DNA of 64,000 nucleotides from Macrosoma leucophasiata (GCA_036365455.1 JAWQUS010000032.1:18484001-18548000); one strand, 5' to 3'. Shown: positions 1 to 10,604, counted from the first letter of the stretch. Notes: generated from the letters alone by a model not told the origin. A program made the numbers and translations.

Positions 1-40
1 TTATGGTTCCGACATTTCATTCATTTCGTTTTAAAAATTC

Positions 41-133
41 AGAGGCAGATCTGTATTTTGATCTCTGGATTTTGTGCAGATGTCTCTAATGTAAACTGCA
101 TGCTTGTTTGCCACGTTGGTTAAATAAAAAAAG
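41..133 (+). repeat. SINE-A copy, 3' fragment
   Basis: This is a truncated copy of SINE-A, the commonest repeat in the window. It keeps the segment ending in GCATGCTTGTTTGCCA and an A-rich tail. The middle is diverged. Confidence 0.7.
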
Positions 134-204
134 GGAATTGGAACATGTCAGTGTTTAGATAGACTGATATTCTTAAAAATAGATCTATATAAAACGCTAT
201 GATA

Positions 205-330
205 CGTTTAGTTAGGTTACGGGTTTGTTCCCGCAACAGGATAAGTAGTATAATTCCTGTAGAAGTGCGGGAGATGTGTCAGGACCAGGATATCTGGCGA
301 TCCACACTCTCCCTCGTAAAGGATATAAGA
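205..330 (+). repeat. RTE-type LINE 3' end fragment
   Basis: The stretch containing CCAGGATATCTGGCGATCC corresponds to the 3' coding end of the RTE-like LINEs at 42755-43435 and 59266-59790, here on the opposite strand. It is a short, non-coding remnant. Confidence 0.55.
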
Positions 331-342
331 GATTTTACTAAG

Positions 343-900
343 CAATGTTGTTCTGATCTATCGATATGTCGATAATTATTTCCAATGACATCCCTAGACC
401 ATACCTAGATTAAAATATCGCGAGCTTAATGACTCAATAATTTGACTAAATAAATATATATTATTATTATTATCCTAAAGTAATGCTAAATATTTAAATT
501 AAATTATTAAAATCTTCAATAAACTTTATCGCTGTAATAATATCTCAATTAGATGACCACAATTTGCAATAACAACTTTGACATTAATTAATTATAAATA
601 TTCGAATTACAATAATAATATTTTGACATACTATTTAGTTAAGTTTATGGATATTTTACACACCATTGTAATGGTAGAATGTGATAGTGCTATAATGTTA
701 TTACCTCACCATCTGTACCTACATGTACCCACTACATTCTGGTAAATAAATGATTATGATTATGATTATGAGCGATTGTTTATTCCGAGAGCGTACGCGG
801 CGCCAATCACACTTGCTGATTGTAATGGAGTATTCGCTTTGTATTCGCAGTTAATAAATATCGTACTTTTAACTGTATAAGTAGCTTGTTTACTTAACAT
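343..900 (-). repeat. LTR-like repeat, copy 1, interrupted
   Basis: It begins TGTTGTTC and ends TTACTTAACA, so it has TG..CA ends. It matches 1660-1859 in two blocks (about 343-425 and 775-893). The blocks are separated by about 345 bases that end in a repeated GATTAT motif, which looks like the 3' end of a non-LTR retrotransposon inserted into the LTR. It does not match the BEL/Pao LTR at 9177-9536, so it belongs to another element. The strand is inferred from the LTR polarity. Confidence 0.5.
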
Positions 901-1660
901 TTAACTCTTACCTATCTCTACTTTTTCATGCCTTGATAATGGAAAACTAGCATGAAGTTGAATACTGTAGTCTATAGATATCTGATGAAAATCAGACTTC
1001 AAAACGCAAATACTTTGCCAGCCCTGAGGCTTAAATTGTTTTTCTCTGTGATAGTTGTTTCGGGACCACACATTATCATCTAACTGGAATACGATAGTTC
1101 TAAATATAAACTTTTAGGGACAAATAGATAAAGTTTTTCTCAGATCATATTGGTATTTGGAACTCTGCCGGTGAATGACAAAGAATTACTCTTTTTCATT
1201 TCTCTTTACTCTTTGTTATCAGTTTGTAAAACGGAAATGAGACATTCTACTGATATACTTTTTACATTAGTACGAGTATATCACGAGTATTCACTAAACA
1301 TTTTTATGAATGAACAATTCAAACAAGTAGCAAATATTTTTTATAAAACACCTTAAACTATCTTATAATTAATAAATATAAAAGCAGTTATGTACACGCA
1401 TCATTGGCTTTATTTTTATATTAGTGATATTCTCCATTACTTTTAATTTTTCTAATTCGTAATTTGACATGGATGTCAATTGTTGTTCACTTTAATTTAT
1501 TTTGTTTATTTTTGACGTGTCATAAGCGGTGCTTGTCACCCTAAATGAATAAATGAATTTCTGATTCTGATTCTGAAGAAATGCGGTACTGCCTACACCC
1601 TAGAGCTCCAACACTGCAATTTTAATCAACAGTGAAATCTGTTGATTTTTATTCTAAACT
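900..1660. other. Repeat-rich spacer without a supported gene
   Basis: The stretch near 1150-1260 resembles (inverted) sequence at 10320-10430 and, more weakly, 13390-13490, so it is a dispersed repeat. The open frame there is not convincing as a gene. At about 1510-1575 there is a LINE or SINE 3' end with a repeated GATTCT tail. Confidence 0.4.
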
Positions 1661-1859
1661 ATGTTCTTTTGATTTATCGATATGTCGATACATATTAATG
1701 TTTGCGTCCCTAGGCGGTACCTAGTTAAAATGTCGCGAATTATTTTCGAGCCCGAGAGCGTACGCTGCGCCAATTACACTTGATAATTGTAATGGAGTAT
1801 TCGCTTTGCTTGGAGTTAATAAATATTATACTTTTAGCTTCATGAGTGTCTTGTTTACT
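1660..1859 (-). repeat. LTR-like repeat, copy 2
   Basis: This is an uninterrupted relative of 343-900. Both share the TATCGATATGTCGATA segment near one end and GAGAGCGTACGC with TTGTTTACTT near the other. It directly abuts the truncated env-like end of the BEL/Pao element at 1861. Confidence 0.5.
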
Positions 1860-1860
1860 T

Positions 1861-2526
1861 TTAATTTATACCATCCTGTGACTTCATTTCTCGAATTTGA
1901 TTTCTAATGGTATCAAAATCACTATCGAACGAGGTGGTATTCACATCAATACTTGCATTTGGTATGGATATATTTATTACATGGTTTATAGAAGGTATAC
2001 TCGGCGCCATAATGTCTGGATGAGTATTGTAGGTAGACGAAAACAGCTTATGCGCAGTTATTGTGAAGGTCTCACCTTTCATTATGCAATCTCTTTCTAA
2101 TGTAATAATCCCGGCGCCGGACAGTCTCTCAGCTGTGATCAGCTGACCGCATATAATCCTTAAAGGGCAGTGACCGCAGCAAGAAAACAGAAAACTATTG
2201 GAACTACTCATTCTAGTCCAAGTAGGCTTACAAGCCATGAAATTGGTTTTGCAGGTGTTACTGGTGTGATCTTGGACACACAAAGATTGGTCAGTTTTAT
2301 ACTGGTAAAGAGGTTCGTGTAACGGGCATAAATAGGTGTTATCATCGTATTGTATACATTTATGGAAATCGTCATTTGACAATGGTAAATAAATATCTTT
2401 TTTCAGATTTATAGCGACGTGTTCGGCTATAGGAAGTAGGGTGACAAAGCGATCATTTATTTTCCTTGGTATTGGAATTAAATGGTAGATATCGTACAAG
2501 TCACGACTGACAATTGGTATTTTTAT
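1861..2526 (-). pseudogene. C-terminal part of retroelement env-like protein, cut off by a stop
   Basis: This reading frame continues in the same frame directly after the TAA that ends the 2143-codon polyprotein at 2527. It is Cys-rich (about ten Cys in the middle) and reads as the later ectodomain of the baculovirus-F-like env region whose start lies inside the polyprotein. The break is a single in-frame nonsense codon; no frameshift is needed. The open frame stops at 1861, where the sequence switches to an unrelated LTR-like repeat, and no membrane anchor is visible. The protein therefore lacks its expected C-terminal end. The open frame persisting past the stop suggests a fairly young inactivation, or a sequencing or read-through issue. 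Confidence 0.7.
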
Positions 2527-5500
2527 TTAGAATATGAGATAGGCAGATGTGACTCTAGCCTTGACCTTCAATAAGTGGTAAATTTTTGGTAAATTGTCTC
2601 GAATATTATCTATAGGTAGTGAGGAATCTTTATCTAAGTGACCAGAAATAATACCTAGCTCTTTTAGTAATTGCTCAGGCTTTAAGAGATGAACATTAAA
2701 ATTACCATTATAGATGTTCGAGATGGTGTCTAATAAAGTATCTTGTATATACCTCAGGCTGTTCAATAGATTATTAGCTATAATTGAAGATACAGCAAAT
2801 TCATTCGTGGTGGCTACGTTCTGGATTTGTAACTGTAAGTCCTTGGAGGCCTCTTGTAAAGTAAGAAAGTGTTGAGTTAATATCTTGTGCTGCTTGTCCA
2901 TGGTGCTCTCAACTCTCTTCAACAAGTTGTACTCCGCCTCCACGATAGTCGTCTGGTTCTTCCATAAACTGGCTAGATGGTTTTCATTCGTTTTAATTAG
3001 GTCTATCTCCTTTCTGTAATTTTCAGCAAAATCTTCATCGAGTATCCCGAATAAACTATGGGCAACGTAGCCTACTCCATTGATAAGCCCACGTCGCCGT
3101 CTGGTATGCGGTGTGAACTGCTGACCGAGCATCATCGTGTTATAATATGTGCACTCTGTATAACCGTGACGTAACTGTAATAAGATCACGTCACATTCTG
3201 TTTTAATTCTTGTATTCGAACATATGTTAGATAAGTGGTCTAAGTATTTATTACATAGTTCATTTCCTTGCCAGTATGGTTGCATATCATAATACACTAC
3301 CAATTTCCATTCATCTCGTATAAGGTACATGGTTGATAATTGGTCAAAGTATATGGTTTGGTTATCTGGTAAGCGTGAAATGGTATAGGTAGCATGTATG
3401 GGCGATATAATATATAACAACAGCATAAGTATTAATGACATAAAGTGACATGATCGTTTGACCGTGTTATCTTTTATTCTTGGTGGTTGTTTATTGTTTG
3501 AGTCATCATCTTGATCAATTTGATGACTGTTCACTGGTAAAACAGATAACTTTACCACAGGTCTTTTTATGGTGTTGTTTTTTGTCTTCAAGGTAACTAC
3601 TCTAACGTGACCGTCCTGTCCAGGATGTAGTTCGACAACCCGGCCCAGAGCCCACTTTCCCGGTGGTAATAGGGGATCGTGGATAATCACAATATCGTCT
3701 AGTTGTAGATTTTGTTTTGACTCTCTCCATTTAGAGCGCGCGGTCAATTGAATTAAATACTCAGATTTCCATCTGTTCCAAATATCACTGAATATTTTTT
3801 GAGTGAGTTGCCATCTAGTCCGCTCGTCTCGTTCTGTTTCAATAATAGTGAGAATGGGCTCACTTGATAGAAAATGTGATGGAGTGAGATAATTCAAATC
3901 GTCTGGGTCTTCGGTAAGCGGACACAGCGGCCTTGAATTTAAACACGCCTCTAATTGGGTTAGGATGGTAGAAAACTCTTCATACGTTAATTTTTGGTCT
4001 CCAACTACACGCCTCAAGTGGTATTTGAGACTTTTAACTGCTGCCTCCCAGAGACCTCCAGCCGTTGGCCAAGCGGGGGCATTAAAATGCCATTCAATGC
4101 CCATATCGGCCACTTCAGCGCTAAAGTCACAGTTAAAAACATGTTTCAAGTCCTCTAATTCTTGGTTCAAGATTCGATGAGCTCCTACAAAGTTTGTACC
4201 GTTATCGCTATAAATATGGTTTGGTGTTCCTCTCCGAGCGGCCATTCTTCGTAATGCAGCAATAAAACTTGACGTACTGAGGTCTGAAACTAACTCTAGG
4301 TGAACTGCTTTGGTCGACATACAAACAAACACCGCTACGTAACCCTTGGTAGTTTTGATACCGCGGCCTTTATTGGCCTTTATCAAAATACTACCAGTAA
4401 AATCTACACCAGTGTGTTGAAACGGCCTAGATGGGTTACTTCTAGATTCAGGAAGATCTGCCATCATCTGCTGACCGAGGTTTGGTTGATGTTTTCGGCA
4501 CTGGACACAAATACGTAGGCGTTTCTTAGTAGCGCGGTTTCCACCCAGAATCCAGTAGGATTTCCTCAATAACGCTAACGTCAGCCGTGGACCACCGTGG
4601 TAAGACAATCGGTGGGCTTGGTCAATCAATAAATTTGTTAAGATGCTATTATGTGGTATTATTATTGGGTGCTTCATATCCCTGTCTATGTTAGCATTTT
4701 CGAGTCTTCCTCCTACACGTAAGATACCATTTTCATCTAAAAATGGGTTAAAGCTATAAAGTTTGCTCTTCTTATCTATAAATTTATTAGTTTTTAAATT
4801 GGTGATTTCCTCAGAAAAGTCACTTTGCTGAAAGTCTTTTATAATCAAAAGTTTGGCCTTATTTAATTCTGATAAATTAAGGTATGGTGTTCTATTTTTA
4901 TTATTTGGTGTCAGCGCTCGCAAAATCCACCCGAGTACACGTACTACCCGAGTGAAGGAACTATACTTCGTACACAGCTGATATGTAATTGTACCGTCTC
5001 GCGGTCGGGTTACGACGTTTGTTTGTTTTATTTTTTTCTTTTCTAAGTCCGTAGAGTAATTTTGTTGGTTATTATCGACTTTGGAGTTGTATGTCTTCAA
5101 CCACGTCGGACCCTTCCACCACAAAGAGTGCTGTGCCAGCTGACTAGCTGTCAAACCTCGACTAGCACAATCTGCAGGATTCTCTTCAGATTTAACGTAT
5201 CGCCAATGGTCTGGTGGCATAACATCAATTATTTGTCTCACTCTATTGGACACAAATGGTTTCCAGCGGCCTGGATCTCCATTTAACCATCCTAGTACTA
5301 CCATGGAATCGATCCAGCCGTATGTATCAATTTGGTAATCTGGTAAACATTGCCTCACCTTAGTCATAAGTTTGGCTAATAAATGAGCACCGCAGAGCTC
5401 TAATCTCGGCAATGTGACACTCTTACTGGTTGGTACGAGTCTCGCCTTAGCAACGACTAAAATCACAGAAGAGTGCTGGCTCTGGTTAACCTTGCAATAC

Positions 5501-8500
5501 ACTACAGCGGCGTATGCCTTGGTTGAGGCGTCACAAAAACCGTGTAGTTCAATGGTTTTATTTTCAGATGTGCCGAGCCATCGCGGCAGCTGGAAACTTT
5601 CTATTACTGTTATATCCGATTTGAGTTTCCGCCATTCTGTACAAAGGTTTTCTGGTAACCTGTCATCCCAATTCAAATTAAGTTGCCATACTGACTGGAA
5701 TAACAATTTTAATTTTGTGGTAACAGGAGCTAACCAACCTAGCGGATCAAATACCTTAGAAATATCAGATAAAAGCGTTCGTTTGGTATGATGGATGTTG
5801 GTTGGTTCTATTTTTGACTGAAATATGAATAAATCTTCCTGTGGGTTCCAACGAAGGCCTAGAGTTTTGGTGGATTCCATTTGACGAAAATCGAAATAAT
5901 CCTGGTTCTGGTTTGAACATGGTAATAGTTCTGGTGAATTAGATTTCCATTTTCTCAGATTGAATCCTCCAGATTTTAGAAGTTGTATTAGATCGGACTG
6001 TAATTGCTTACCATAAGATATGCTGTGACAGCCATGTAAAAGGTCATCCATATAAAAGCATTGCTGTAATACCTCAGCAGCGTCGGTGTTTTTATAATTA
6101 GATTTTTCATCTAAAGCGAGTTGTCGTAATGTCATCATAGCTAAAAATGGAGCGGCCTTTGTACCGTAGGTGACTGTGGTGAGTTGGTATTCCCTTACTG
6201 GTATGGTTTGGTTGCTTCGCCATATGACCTTTTGAAGTGCTTGGTCCTGTTTGTTTACCCAAATTTGGCGAAACATTTTTTCTATATCAGCACTAAAAGC
6301 ATAACGATACTGTCTCCATTTTAAAATCAAGAAGAGCAGATCCTGCTGCATATTTGGACCTGTTTCCATCACATCATTTAAACTAAGGCCACTTGATGTC
6401 TTTGCCGATGCGTTAAAAACGACTCTTAGTGCAGTAGTCGTAGAGTCCATTTTTCGCACGCAATGGTGGGGCAAAAAACAATGCAGTGTCTCGTTACTAC
6501 TAGCTGGTATCATATGTCCTAATGCGATATATTCGTTCATAAATAACTTATAATCGTTGGCTATTTGTGGATTTTTAGAAAATTTTCGTTCAAGTTGCCG
6601 AAATTGAGCGATAGCCAATGGTTTCGTACTCCCTAAATTTTGTTGTAAACCTGGTTTAATTGGTATTCTGACCTCATATCGTCCGTCTTCGCGCCTTTTG
6701 GTAGTAGTTCTATAAAACGTAACGCATTCGTCATCATAGGTAGATAATTGGGTATCGTTTGGTATGTCTTCGATCTCCCAAAACCTTTGCATGTTCTCAA
6801 TTCCGTTCATGACAACATTACAGTAAAAAGTTTTAACATTTCCGCAAAGAATCCATCCGAACTGCGTCTGCTGTGCTACTGGTTGGGATGTATCAGTTTT
6901 CATGATGCCACTCAGTATGATGGCGGAATAAACATCAGCCCCTAACAACAAATCAACGGGACGACTTACATAAAAATCGGGATCGGCAAGCTCTATATTC
7001 TTTAAGTATGACCATTGAGGTTTATCAAATGATTGGTTTGGTAATCTATTTATAAGATGGTTCATTATATATGCATCAGTGGTAAGAGAAATGTCATTGT
7101 GGTTGGAGGATATGGTAATGGTAAGGACCCCTTTACAAGTATTTTCTTTAGCACCAACGCCAAATATGACCCCTTTGCAACGTTGTCGTGGTAAGCCTAA
7201 TTTTTGAGCACCGTTTTCAGTAATGAGCGATGACTGTGAACCCTGGTCTATTAGTGCACGCATTGAATGGTAAGAGCCATCAGCTCCCTGGACATTGACA
7301 ACAGCAGTTGCTAGGAGGATTTCGTTAATATTTTCTTGCGACACATGGCAATTTTGCTGATTAGTAGATGTGGACGGTCCGTTCCTTGACGTCACAAACG
7401 CATCATGTAACAAGGAATTATGTTTTTCATTACAATAGCGACACGTTTTGCTGGATATGCATTCATTGCCTTGGTGACAAATAAGACAATTACGACATAA
7501 ATTATATTTCGCAATGGTAGAGCGCTTCGAGTGTGACCCCATTTCGCGAAATTGTTTACAAAAGAATAACGCATGACTATCGTTACAGAGGGGACACCTT
7601 GATTTCTCTACATGTAAAGTCTTCGAAGGCTTTATTTGGTTAAACGACCTATTAATCTGATATTGGTTAACAGCATGTTTAGGATATGGTTTCTTGTAAG
7701 TACTATCATGGTTATTTGATGGTTTAAAATCTTGCCGCCGTTTAAATGCCTCTATTGCCGTAAATTTGGTTTCAAGGTAGCCTAGAAAATCCTTGAGTGT
7801 TGGTAATTCCCTAGGATTTTTCAAAGACTCTATGTAGTCATTGTGAGAGTCTGCGTCTAGTTTCTGCGCCAAAAGGTAAACCATAAGTGGATCCCAGCTT
7901 GATGTATCCACCCCTAATTTTTGAATCGCGTGTAGGCATTCATTGGTGGTGTCATGCAGTTTTTTAATAGCAATTGATGTTTGCTGTTGCATAACCGGAA
8001 GGGTAAGAAGAGTATGTATATGGGAGGTGAAAATTAATTTTGTATTATTGAATCGGTGGTTAAGAATTTCCCACGACACTTGATAATTTTCAGAGCTTAT
8101 GGTTAGATGTTGTATGAGCTTCTCTGAATCACCTCTTAACTTACTCTTTAAAAATTGCATCTTTTGCGCACTAGACAAACAAGAATTATTATGAATGGCT
8201 TCTTGGAAAAGATCCTTAAAGGAAGTCCACTGCTGGTAATTGCCAGTGAATATTGGTATATCCATATGAGGAGTAATCTTTTCCCTATGTGAGACCGACG
8301 ACATCTTTCTATTTATAGCCCTCTTAATGTTGGTATACATTTTTTCAAACTTACAATATTCTGCCTCGTACGATTCATAGTCTCCACTGAGCTCGCTGTC
8401 TATCTCCCAGTGTAAGCTATCAATAACTGCCCAACGAGAATTCAAAGTTCTTAGACTATCTTCAAACTCCCACTTGTCAGATAGACTATCAATATCTATA

Positions 8501-8958
8501 TTAGAAACAGTACGTGACAAGGCTCTAAAATTACTGGTTTGCTTGCGTAACATTTCGTCAAGCTTACTATTGACACCTGATTCCGCCTTTGATGGTGGTA
8601 AATCATGAGGCGCGGCCTGGTGAGCGCTTGGTATTTGAATCGGTGTTGCTGGTTTAATTAAGGGAGTAGACGGCCGACTAGACTCCGGTTGGTAGCCTTG
8701 TATATATTTCTTTGCATGGTTATAGAACTCTCTGGTATGTTCATACTCTTTGGCCGTAAAATAAGAAATGCTATGGTCACCGAAACTACTTAACTGAATA
8801 TGGTTTGAATGAAATTCATTCCAATACGAGTCTAAAGTGTCTAATCTACGTTTGATGTAATCTTGTGTCTTGCGGTCACTACCATCCTTCTTAAAATTAC
8901 GCAGAAGTTGGTCTATGGCCGCTTTGATTTGGTGTTGAGTCTCCAACAATCCCTCCAT
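2527..8958 (-). CDS. BEL/Pao retrotransposon Gag-Pol-Env polyprotein
   Basis: A 2143-codon frame with the domain order of BEL/Pao elements. Approximate residues: a gag region with the DUF1759-type segment near 230-310; Cys/His zinc-knuckle clusters at 455-530; a DUF1758-type aspartic protease with active-site DQGSQ near 570; a Pao-type reverse transcriptase with YMDD near 970; an RNase H/A17-type region; an integrase with an HHCC zinc site near 1450 and catalytic acidic residues near 1518 (VDF), 1584 (SDNG) and 1637 (GGLWE); then a DUF5641-type C-terminal domain. From about 1835 the frame runs without a stop into an env-like part with a hydrophobic leader and, near 1953, four arginines followed by a Gly-rich hydrophobic stretch, as in insect F-type fusion proteins. 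Family knowledge says such elements copy through RNA and integrate by the integrase. It is antisense to the CaMKK gene. The pol part looks intact; the env part ends at a stop. Confidence 0.92.
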   Translation of the reverse strand: MEGLLETQHQIKAAIDQLLRNFKKDGSDRKTQDYIKRRLDTLDSYWNEFHSNHIQLSSFGDHSISYFTAKEYEHTREFYNHAKKYIQGYQPESSRPSTPLIKPATPIQIPSAHQAAPHDLPPSKAESGVNSKLDEMLRKQTSNFRALSRTVSNIDIDSLSDKWEFEDSLRTLNSRWAVIDSLHWEIDSELSGDYESYEAEYCKFEKMYTNIKRAINRKMSSVSHREKITPHMDIPIFTGNYQQWTSFKDLFQEAIHNNSCLSSAQKMQFLKSKLRGDSEKLIQHLTISSENYQVSWEILNHRFNNTKLIFTSHIHTLLTLPVMQQQTSIAIKKLHDTTNECLHAIQKLGVDTSSWDPLMVYLLAQKLDADSHNDYIESLKNPRELPTLKDFLGYLETKFTAIEAFKRRQDFKPSNNHDSTYKKPYPKHAVNQYQINRSFNQIKPSKTLHVEKSRCPLCNDSHALFFCKQFREMGSHSKRSTIAKYNLCRNCLICHQGNECISSKTCRYCNEKHNSLLHDAFVTSRNGPSTSTNQQNCHVSQENINEILLATAVVNVQGADGSYHSMRALIDQGSQSSLITENGAQKLGLPRQRCKGVIFGVGAKENTCKGVLTITISSNHNDISLTTDAYIMNHLINRLPNQSFDKPQWSYLKNIELADPDFYVSRPVDLLLGADVYSAIILSGIMKTDTSQPVAQQTQFGWILCGNVKTFYCNVVMNGIENMQRFWEIEDIPNDTQLSTYDDECVTFYRTTTKRREDGRYEVRIPIKPGLQQNLGSTKPLAIAQFRQLERKFSKNPQIANDYKLFMNEYIALGHMIPASSNETLHCFLPHHCVRKMDSTTTALRVVFNASAKTSSGLSLNDVMETGPNMQQDLLFLILKWRQYRYAFSADIEKMFRQIWVNKQDQALQKVIWRSNQTIPVREYQLTTVTYGTKAAPFLAMMTLRQLALDEKSNYKNTDAAEVLQQCFYMDDLLHGCHSISYGKQLQSDLIQLLKSGGFNLRKWKSNSPELLPCSNQNQDYFDFRQMESTKTLGLRWNPQEDLFIFQSKIEPTNIHHTKRTLLSDISKVFDPLGWLAPVTTKLKLLFQSVWQLNLNWDDRLPENLCTEWRKLKSDITVIESFQLPRWLGTSENKTIELHGFCDASTKAYAAVVYCKVNQSQHSSVILVVAKARLVPTSKSVTLPRLELCGAHLLAKLMTKVRQCLPDYQIDTYGWIDSMVVLGWLNGDPGRWKPFVSNRVRQIIDVMPPDHWRYVKSEENPADCASRGLTASQLAQHSLWWKGPTWLKTYNSKVDNNQQNYSTDLEKKKIKQTNVVTRPRDGTITYQLCTKYSSFTRVVRVLGWILRALTPNNKNRTPYLNLSELNKAKLLIIKDFQQSDFSEEITNLKTNKFIDKKSKLYSFNPFLDENGILRVGGRLENANIDRDMKHPIIIPHNSILTNLLIDQAHRLSYHGGPRLTLALLRKSYWILGGNRATKKRLRICVQCRKHQPNLGQQMMADLPESRSNPSRPFQHTGVDFTGSILIKANKGRGIKTTKGYVAVFVCMSTKAVHLELVSDLSTSSFIAALRRMAARRGTPNHIYSDNGTNFVGAHRILNQELEDLKHVFNCDFSAEVADMGIEWHFNAPAWPTAGGLWEAAVKSLKYHLRRVVGDQKLTYEEFSTILTQLEACLNSRPLCPLTEDPDDLNYLTPSHFLSSEPILTIIETERDERTRWQLTQKIFSDIWNRWKSEYLIQLTARSKWRESKQNLQLDDIVIIHDPLLPPGKWALGRVVELHPGQDGHVRVVTLKTKNNTIKRPVVKLSVLPVNSHQIDQDDDSNNKQPPRIKDNTVKRSCHFMSLILMLLLYIISPIHATYTISRLPDNQTIYFDQLSTMYLIRDEWKLVVYYDMQPYWQGNELCNKYLDHLSNICSNTRIKTECDVILLQLRHGYTECTYYNTMMLGQQFTPHTRRRRGLINGVGYVAHSLFGILDEDFAENYRKEIDLIKTNENHLASLWKNQTTIVEAEYNLLKRVESTMDKQHKILTQHFLTLQEASKDLQLQIQNVATTNEFAVSSIIANNLLNSLRYIQDTLLDTISNIYNGNFNVHLLKPEQLLKELGIISGHLDKDSSLPIDNIRDNLPKIYHLLKVKARVTSAYLIF

Positions 8959-9176
8959 GGTAAAAAATATGCAAGTATTGAGTGGTAAAAATGAAAGATC
9001 TTACTTGATCGACGCTCTGGTTCGCCTCGATAGGTACTGTAAATCCACTGGACTTACAGTTCAGCGTTTATCCAAGGGTTAAAGTATAAGATCCTGGTAT
9101 CACTGTATCCAAAAACACTTGACACACACTGAACACACACTCGCGAATGGTTCCTGTTTTGCTCGAAGGACCAAAA

Positions 9177-9536
9177 TGTATGGGTTGTTGGAGGAGAAAT
9201 ATAAAGACGTAGATTAGTATTAGACACGGTATGTTTTATTACTGGTAACTTATTATAATGATGGTGCAAATGGTACAATTAAGTAGCTGGAATAAATACG
9301 GGAGCACACGCGGTAATGGTAGCCGAACGTGAACTTGAATGGTAATGGTAAAAGATGGTAAGATAGCACGCGTGGAATGGTAACCCGACGCGAACTGGTA
9401 AAATGGTAGAATTGGTAAATGAGAACCGGCGTTTGTGGTGACTGCACGTGAACTGAATTATTGCGTTATAAGTAAACCGATGCGCGGCGGCAAAGTGCCG
9501 ACGGTGCATCATAAAAATGCATGTATGTCCCATACA
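9177..9536 (-). repeat. 5' LTR of the BEL/Pao element
   Basis: It is bounded by the inverted terminal repeats TGTATGGG and CCCATACA (TG..CA ends), giving 360 bases. On the element strand, the sequence just inside is TTTTGGTCCTTCGAGC, placed where the primer-binding region should be. The plus strand is unusually rich in GGTAA, as is much of the element. Confidence 0.75.
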
Positions 9537-9661
9537 GTATCTGTTTGCTTCGGGACAGTGTATCATATAGTTATAGAACTCTCCATTTATTCAAAAACAA
9601 TGAAATATAGATTTGAAATAAGGTTCTAGGGTAAATTTAATTGTAACCTTACAATACTAAC

Positions 9662-9919
9662 TACTACTTTAGCGGCAAGTATATTAGGTAATGCGGTGGT
9701 GCCAACGCCCGCGAGCTCCGTCACTGGAGCTCTACCACCAGTAAAACTGGTAATGTACGGCTCTGTAATATCCGGCACAGAGGCATAACACCTAATCCCT
9801 CAGGAGTGGCGGCGCATCTGCATTTTGACCTCTAGTCATTGTGTTAGTGTCTATAGGCTGCAGTCATCACTTAACATCAATGTGAACTGCACGCTTGTTA
9901 ACGCATAAATAAATACAGT
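9662..9919 (+). repeat. SINE-A copy with inverted 5' module
   Basis: The 3' part (9755-9919) is plus-oriented, but the 5' module (GCGGCAAGTATATTAGG through CTACCACCAGT) lies in the opposite orientation to the arrangement in full copies. This is a chimera or an internal inversion. Confidence 0.7.
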
Positions 9920-10063
9920 AACTTAACAGGTTCCCTATCTCATGAATCACATGTGAGCATTGATTAAATTATCGTGTTTAAAACGGGAGAGGGATAGGGT
10001 TAATTAATTTATGAACAATAAAAATAAAGTTCTTGTTTATGTCTAATCTTTTTTTATTTCCAG

Positions 10064-10117
10064 GGTTCATACGGCATCGTCAAATTAGCTTACAGCGAAG
10101 AGGATGACACACATTAT
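10064..10117 (+). CDS. CAMKK: CaMKK exon (glycine loop)
   Basis: This 18-codon exon reads GSYGIVKLAYSEEDDTHY, the ATP-binding glycine loop of a calcium/calmodulin-dependent protein kinase kinase. The acceptor is TTTATTTCCAG and the donor GTAAGT; the phase is 0 on both sides. The kinase family phosphorylates the activation loops of CaMKI, CaMKIV and AMPK in the cytoplasm in response to Ca2+/calmodulin. Assignment to CaMKK rather than another kinase rests on the following exons: an Arg/Pro insert after the VAIK-type lysine and the PSEDENC tail motif. The N-terminal exons, including the first Gly of the loop, are not in view. The antisense BEL/Pao element fills most of the sequence upstream. Confidence 0.92.
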
Positions 10118-10604
10118 GTAAGTTTCATTAATAAATACATACATACTCAAACTCAAAAAATTATTTGATCACTTGGAAATAATAGAATTTGCTTATGAAA
10201 GGTCAAGTTACAAATATAAAATTAAAGCGAATAACAACTGATACGATTATTAATATGTCAAAGTAAACAAAATGAAATAAATAATGGTCCAAAAATACTT
10301 AATAATAAAAATAGGTATCAACAGAATGTTCCATACTCTCTTTTACAAACGGCAAGATAAGACTCAACAAAAAAATATGGGACATTCTTTGTCATTCACT
10401 GGCAGAGTTCCAAAGCCCACATTACTGAGAAAAAAAACCTGAAAAAAAAACTCAGTACCCTATTTTGTAGTGCGAAAATTTCAATATTTCAATTTTGAGA
10501 TTCGTCTCAAAATAAGTTTCTGAGTGTACAAAAGTGTTAACAACATATTGCATCAGTTCTTAAATGATAAACCCTCGAGCTCGAAGGCCGGACTCAGATC
10601 CCCT

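Larger units (their letters stand above)
1861..9536 (-). mobile_element. BEL/Pao LTR retrotransposon, 3'-truncated
   Basis: The element contains one LTR (9177-9536), a leader of about 220 bases, the long polyprotein and the env remainder. No second copy of the LTR was found at the low-coordinate end; there the element meets a different LTR-like repeat at 1860. It therefore cannot complete a normal LTR cycle. It lies upstream of the first CaMKK exon seen here, so it is probably in a CaMKK intron or the upstream flank. Confidence 0.88.

Noticed and set aside
3965..6945. Several plus-strand frames of 65-125 codons
   Set aside because: They lie entirely opposite the BEL/Pao polyprotein and show no domain of their own.
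9054..9629. Small frames in the LTR and leader of the BEL/Pao element
   Set aside because: They overlap each other on both strands within the LTR and have no recognisable content.
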